Source: JBCCMQ01 sp039179985
Lineage (GTDB): Bacteria; Pseudomonadota; Alphaproteobacteria; Rhodobacterales; Rhodobacteraceae
Assembly: GCA_039179985.1 (NCBI GenBank)
Contig: JBCDED010000057.1
Span: 1 to 26,008 of the forward strand
DNA: 26,008 nt
Reading direction: 5' to 3'
The notes under the pieces were generated by a model, which was not told the DNA's origin, did no database searches, and saw only the letters and a list, made by a program, of their open reading frames with translations. The position numbers were made by a program, and so were the translations under genes. How positions within the stretch are numbered: position 1 is the stretch's first letter; each line of letters opens with the position of its first letter. Of the stretch, positions 22,442 to 26,008 are shown piece after piece.

Positions 22442-24037
22442 CTAGATCGCCTCCTCGGTAAAGCGGGTTGCATCCTTCACGGGCGGCACCGGTCCCCGCA
22501 TCAGCCAGAATGTCAGCGCGCAGCCGATGGCCGAGGCCGCGGCAGCGAGGAAAACCGCGCTGTCAAAGGCGTTGTCCTGCAGGTCCCGCAATGCTTCGGC
22601 GAGCGCTTTTGACGTCCCCGGATCAAGGCCCGACAGGATCTGCTGGATGTCACTCGGCGAGCCGTGGGCCAGCGCGCGGGACAGCTCAGGGCGCGCTGAG
22701 GCACCTGCGGGCAGCGCCGCGATTACCTTGGAAAGACCGGCGCGCGTGGTGATGGCCACGGCAAGGCCGCCAAGAACGGCCCCCAGGGTCGCGCCGAAGT
22801 AAAGGCAGGTGTTTATCACGCCTGATCCTTGTCCGCTGTGCTGATCGGGCAAAAGCCGCATGCCCAGCCTCGGGAAGAGCGAAAAACAGATGCCGATCCC
22901 GCATCCGACGATCACCAGCTTCCACCAAATCTGCCCGTACGCTGTTGTGTTGTCGGTCGTGGCCAGCAGAATGAATCCGATTGCCATGGCGGCCATGCCG
23001 ATGCAGATGGGCCAGCGGAAGTTGTAGGGCGCGAGAACACGAGGTGCGATGATCGACACAAAGAAAAGGCTGGCGCTGAGCGGCAAGAGCGCAAAGCCTG
23101 CCACTATAGGGCTAAAGGCCAAGGCGTCCGGAGACTGGACGAAAATGCTAAAGAAAACAAAGAAACAGAAAAGCGCGAAACCTGTCAGCCCCATGCCCGC
23201 CGCCGCCATGACGTAGCGCGGGTGCCGGAAATAGCGCAGCTCGATCAGCGGATCGGTGCTGCGCCGCGCGGTGTAGATCAGCCCGCCGAAGGCCAGGACA
23301 GCGATCACCATCGGCCCCAGGGTCATGGCCTTGAGCCAGCCTTGGCTTTCACCGTTGCTAAGCGCGAAGGACAGCGGGCCAAGCAAGAGCAGTATCGCGA
23401 GCGCCCCCGGCAGATCGAGCCTGGCGCCCGGCATCTGCGTGTCAGGCACAAGGTGCCTTCGCCGTACGCTCAGCGCCAGGATGAAGGCTATCCCCAGCAG
23501 CGCGAGATCGAGCGCGAAAATCCCTCGCCAGTTAAGAAAGTGGGCGAACGCGCCGCCGACAATCGGGCCGAGGCTCATGGCAAGCCCCACGATCGCGCCC
23601 CATATGCCCACAACACCGGCGCGCCGCGGTTCGGGCGTGGCCGCCGTCAGCAGCGAAAGGGAGGTGCCGAACAGCGCCGCCGCCCCCGCCCCTTGGGCGC
23701 CGCGCCCGGCCAGAAGCGTGACCGGCCCGGTCGCCAACATCACCGCCGTTGAGCCGATCGCGAAGATGACCATGCCCAGAATGAAAATGCCGAGTTTTCC
23801 CGAGATATCCCCGAGGCGGCTGAGGACCAGGACCAGCGTGGCGCTGACGACGGTGTAGACCGCCATCACCCACTGAAGCTGAGAGGGCGTCAGATCGAGG
23901 TCGGATTTCAGGTTGGGCAGCACGGTCGCCACCGCGGTGGTATTGAAGCCCACTACCATCATGCAGATCGCGGTCAGGACGAGGACGGTCGTCGCCCCTT
24001 TGTCATCCGGTTCCTGCGCCGCAGTTACTTCTGCCAT
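22442..24037 (-). CDS. MFS transporter, DHA2 (14-helix drug:H+ antiporter) type
   Basis: Inner-membrane exporter, 531 aa with about 14 helices. Features of DHA2/EmrB-type proteins: AVATVLPNLKSDLDLTPSQLQWVMAVYTV after helix 1, motif A-like RLGDISGKLGIF in loop 2-3, and GAQGAGAAALFGTSLSLL with a GIWGAIVGLAMSLGPIVGG antiporter-type motif C. The start at ATG 24037 is chosen because it opens just before the first helix; the frame extends to 24211, but that extension is rich in non-membrane residues and crosses an inverted repeat. It is convergent with the IclR gene and is not part of the catabolic operon. Substrate unknown; no TetR neighbour is present. Confidence 0.88.
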   Translation of the reverse strand: MAEVTAAQEPDDKGATTVLVLTAICMMVVGFNTTAVATVLPNLKSDLDLTPSQLQWVMAVYTVVSATLVLVLSRLGDISGKLGIFILGMVIFAIGSTAVMLATGPVTLLAGRGAQGAGAAALFGTSLSLLTAATPEPRRAGVVGIWGAIVGLAMSLGPIVGGAFAHFLNWRGIFALDLALLGIAFILALSVRRRHLVPDTQMPGARLDLPGALAILLLLGPLSFALSNGESQGWLKAMTLGPMVIAVLAFGGLIYTARRSTDPLIELRYFRHPRYVMAAAGMGLTGFALFCFFVFFSIFVQSPDALAFSPIVAGFALLPLSASLFFVSIIAPRVLAPYNFRWPICIGMAAMAIGFILLATTDNTTAYGQIWWKLVIVGCGIGICFSLFPRLGMRLLPDQHSGQGSGVINTCLYFGATLGAVLGGLAVAITTRAGLSKVIAALPAGASARPELSRALAHGSPSDIQQILSGLDPGTSKALAEALRDLQDNAFDSAVFLAAAASAIGCALTFWLMRGPVPPVKDATRFTEEAI

Positions 24038-24206
24038 CGTGTCCCGTCCTTTTGCCTGCGGCGTCCCGACGGCCATGCTAGCCGCAAAGAAGCGCGCGGG
24101 CGAGATGAGTTTGAGGCCTACAGCGCGAGCCGGCAAGCAGGAAGCTTGTACGTCGATGTGGAGAGGGGCGTGACCAGAGAGGTGGTAGGCGTTGGCCCAC
24201 AATCTC

Positions 24207-24247
24207 GGCATCTCTTTTCAAGGTACATGCCTTCCCGAAGAGATGCC
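24207..24247. repeat. Long perfect inverted repeat with nested stem
   Basis: GGCATCTCTT (24207-24216) and AAGAGATGCC (24238-24247) are perfect 10-bp arms with a 21-nt loop, inside which AAGG (24220-24223) and CCTT (24230-24233) pair around TACATG. It lies 170 nt upstream of the MFS start and 40 nt before the transposase relic. No T-run is attached, so it is not a standard terminator. It could be an operator, a small RNA stem or a remnant of a mobile element end. Confidence 0.6.
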
Positions 24248-24286
24248 CGACTGATGAAAGACCAGCCTGCAGGCTCCCATGATCAA

Positions 24287-24430
24287 GAGCTGATCAAAAT
24301 TGGCGCACGCGTGATCCGCAGTGCCCGCGCCAAGATGTTCCAGCTTGCCGAGGTTGCCGTCAGCGGCACTCTGTTCCGTGGCATCCTTGCGCCCATCCAA
24401 CGGCTGCTTGCGCCACCGGTTCCAACATGG
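24287..24430 (+). pseudogene. IS1380-type transposase C-terminal relic
   Basis: Translation of 24290-24427 gives a 46-residue match in style to the extreme C-terminus of IS1380-family DDE transposases: LIKIGARVIRSARA, then FQLAEVAV, then ILAPIQRLLAPP. In the family this segment follows the catalytic domain and ends near the APP motif. Nothing of the catalytic core is found upstream (24038-24286), so only the tail survives; the frame runs on beyond the expected end. Reading-strand is plus. The remainder of 24431-24540 may be residual 3' non-coding IS sequence, but this could not be confirmed. Confidence 0.68.
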
Positions 24431-24707
24431 GGACATCGGCAACAAAATCCGAACGAAACCGGCTCGACCAGTCTGCCCGCAGGGTGCCGCGCCACACCAA
24501 ACCCGGATCAATCCGTCCGCCGAGGCCATAGATCATGCTCAGTTCACTCTAAAAAAGGCCAGAACTATGGCACAGCAGGCCTATGAAATTTGATCAGTGA
24601 ACGTATGGGCTGCAATGGACCGGCTGGCGTTCTACACGGGCGAAGTTGGTTCAAAGATATCGTTGACAGACTAGCTGCCCTGCGAAAGCTCAGGATCCTG
24701 GTTCAAG
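24431..24707. other. Gene-poor gap between IS relic and sulfotransferase gene
   Basis: No gene, RNA or repeat could be supported in this stretch. Open frames here have no recognisable protein content. The promoter of the sulfotransferase gene is presumably in its right part, but no convincing -35/-10 pair was found. Confidence 0.5.
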
Positions 24708-25565
24708 ATGGGAAATTCCGCGGACGTGTCCACAAAAGACTATGCAAAGCGCGTCGAACGCCGAATATCCCGCATAGCTGAGAGGACTGAAACCCTTCCG
24801 CTCAGCGTGCGCAGCCTGGTTTTGTTTGTGGGTTGGCAGCGTTCCGGCAACAGCTTCGTCGGTCAGGCCCTGAACGCGCATCGTGATGCCTTGATCGCCA
24901 ATGAGGGCCAGGTCTTCGGGCTATTCGCGGAACGCCCGGATCGTGACTGGGTTTACCGCCACCTATGCGACCTCGACGAAAAACGGGCCGCGTCAGGCTA
25001 CGACAAAAAGGCGCGCGGCACGGGCCCGGAACAGATTCTCACGATTGAGGGCGCGTGGCAGGGCAAGACGCCGGACCCGATCGCAATCGGTTTCAGCAAA
25101 GCGGGTGCGACAGCGCGCACGTTCGCCGAAGATCCTGAACTTTTTGGATCTTTCCTTGCGGAAATGAGACTTGATCCCAAATTTCTTTTTCAAACCCGTC
25201 ACCCGAGAGAGATGGTGGCTTCAATGATGCGAAGGCGGTTGATCCCGGTTGAACAGGCGGTCGACGAGCTTTGGGAAAGCACAGAACAAGTCTCGGCAGC
25301 GCATTCATACCTCGCGCAATCCTACAATACCTTGCTTTATCGCTATGAGGATTTTGTGGACGACGTCGATGTCACCTTGAATAGCCTGTTTTCGTTTCTT
25401 GGGCTTCGTTCTGACCCCGCGCTGAATGCTGCGGTCAAAAAGGCTTGCTTCAGCAAACCTGAACGGCCCTCGGAAGGTACCCCCGAGATTCGAGCTTTTG
25501 ACGATCGAATAGAGGAACTGATCGCGAACTTCGCTGTTTTTGAAGGTTACCGAAGTTCGGATTGA
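24708..25565 (+). CDS. Sulfotransferase-family protein
   Basis: Predicted PAPS-dependent sulfotransferase, 285 aa. The 5'-phosphosulfate loop is GWQRSGNSF (42-50), and the 3'-phosphate site is RHPREMVASMM (164-174) with Arg164 and Ser172; a YRYEDFVDD segment (211-219) follows, as in the family. Acceptor unknown; such genes in accessory regions often modify surface glycans or lipids (family knowledge, not shown here). Base composition looks lower in GC than neighbouring genes (for example 25141-25200 is about 38% GC by count), and it lies between two transposase relics, suggesting transfer. Ribosome site is weak (AGGA about 13 nt upstream), so the start is approximate. Confidence 0.8.
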   Translation: MGNSADVSTKDYAKRVERRISRIAERTETLPLSVRSLVLFVGWQRSGNSFVGQALNAHRDALIANEGQVFGLFAERPDRDWVYRHLCDLDEKRAASGYDKKARGTGPEQILTIEGAWQGKTPDPIAIGFSKAGATARTFAEDPELFGSFLAEMRLDPKFLFQTRHPREMVASMMRRRLIPVEQAVDELWESTEQVSAAHSYLAQSYNTLLYRYEDFVDDVDVTLNSLFSFLGLRSDPALNAAVKKACFSKPERPSEGTPEIRAFDDRIEELIANFAVFEGYRSSD

Positions 25566-25803
25566 TGGCGTCGCCGGACACGACCCGGGGTGCGTTGATA
25601 CGGATTACAAGTTTGAAGACAAAGATCCGCAGCCGGACTGACGGGACCCCGATGGCGCAGCCACATGTGATGTATGCGTTGCGGTGCTCCCGAGTGAAGG
25701 CTGTTCTGGCCTTAGGCCCGACATGGTCGATGCTGGATCAGTCGGGACGACGGCTTCTGTGGTTGGTGGTTGGTAACCCAGCGATGTGTGCGCAAGAACG
25801 GTT
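25566..25803. other. Unassigned region between sulfotransferase gene and IS3-type relic
   Basis: A plus-strand open frame of 81 codons (25562-25807) runs through this stretch but has no recognisable domain and no good ribosome site. It may be degraded mobile-element sequence given its position; no claim is made for a gene. Confidence 0.4.
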
Positions 25804-26008
25804 TTAATTTGCCGTCGCCACCGCCCGATGATCGACCCTCATCCCACCATACTGCTTCAGCCAGCGGTAGTACGTCACCTGGGTTACGCCCAGACGACGG
25901 GCGACCTCTCCGGCGCCAACGCCTTCACCCAAAAGGAACTCAGTCTCACTTAGCTTCGAAACGATCTCTTCGGGTTTCTACCGCCTCGCACTTCTCCTTG
26001 GAACAAAC
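25804..26008 (-). pseudogene. IS3-type transposase OrfA relic (partial, in-frame stop, cut by window end)
   Basis: Read on the minus strand, 25977 to 25804 encodes 57 residues beginning KPEEIVSKL and containing an HTH core GAGEVARRLGVTQVTYYRWLKQYGGM, the pattern of IS3-family OrfA (HTH_Tnp_1). A TAG (25980-25978) interrupts the frame just before KPEEIV, where functional OrfAs continue to their start, and the protein stops soon after GGM without the coiled-coil region and without a following OrfB. It is therefore a broken copy. The window ends 28 nt beyond the TAG, so the far end is unseen. Confidence 0.78.

Noticed and set aside
24038..24211. Upstream extension of the MFS transporter
   Set aside because: Extra 58 residues have no family match by eye and overlap an inverted repeat; ATG 24037 gives the standard N-terminus.
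24218..24529. Minus-strand 103-codon open frame opposite the IS1380-type relic
   Set aside because: The plus strand carries recognisable transposase sequence; the minus frame is its shadow.
25562..25807. Plus-strand 81-codon open frame as a gene
   Set aside because: No domain, no ribosome site, adjacent to degraded IS sequence.

Overview
The window reads as chromosome from a GC-rich alphaproteobacterium, most likely Rhodobacterales (Roseobacter/Paracoccus-like). The pointers are a VPLPA-type C-terminal sorting tail on an exported SGNH hydrolase, a Mrp/Pha cation antiporter operon with fused A and B subunits, a branched-chain-type ABC importer embedded in a catabolic operon with a BKACE enzyme, and tightly packed overlapping genes. 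No tRNA, rRNA or CRISPR array was seen. All calls come from reading motifs in the translated sequence; no database search was run.

Layout, left to right. 1-2.3 kb: an exported SGNH/GDSL hydrolase (+) converges on a secreted DUF3500 protein (-). 2.6-4.3 kb: an AEC-family permease (+) and a fumarylpyruvate-hydrolase-like FAH enzyme (+). 4.3-11.4 kb: an AI-2E/PerM-type membrane protein lies downstream of a complete six-gene Mrp operon (AB fusion, C, D, E, F, G), all on the minus strand. 11.4-12.9 kb: a non-coding Mrp leader, then a two-gene minus unit, a bis-heme ferric-reductase-like membrane protein and a Tat-exported intradiol-dioxygenase-fold protein that lacks the family's usual iron-ligand tyrosines. 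13.0-21.5 kb: a ten-gene minus-strand operon (cyclase-family hydrolase, degenerate cupin, SDR, 3-hydroxyacid dehydrogenase, ABC substrate-binding protein, LivG, LivF, LivH, LivM, BKACE), transcribed divergently from an IclR regulator (+, 21.6-22.4 kb). 22.4-24.0 kb: a DHA2-type MFS exporter (-). 24.0-26.0 kb: an accessory patch with a long inverted repeat, an IS1380-type transposase relic, a sulfotransferase-family gene of lower apparent GC, and an IS3-type OrfA relic running off the window.

The ten-gene operon is the most coherent candidate for an undescribed system. It supplies uptake, a ring- or amide-opening hydrolase, two dehydrogenases and a beta-keto-acid cleavage enzyme. A simple reading is import of a small cyclic amide or lactone (or a hydroxy acid), hydrolysis, oxidation to a free 3-keto acid, and cleavage with acetyl-CoA to acetoacetate plus a new acyl-CoA, under IclR control. 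The substrate cannot be read from the sequence. The neighbouring Tat-dioxygenase/heme-b pair is a second, smaller candidate system.
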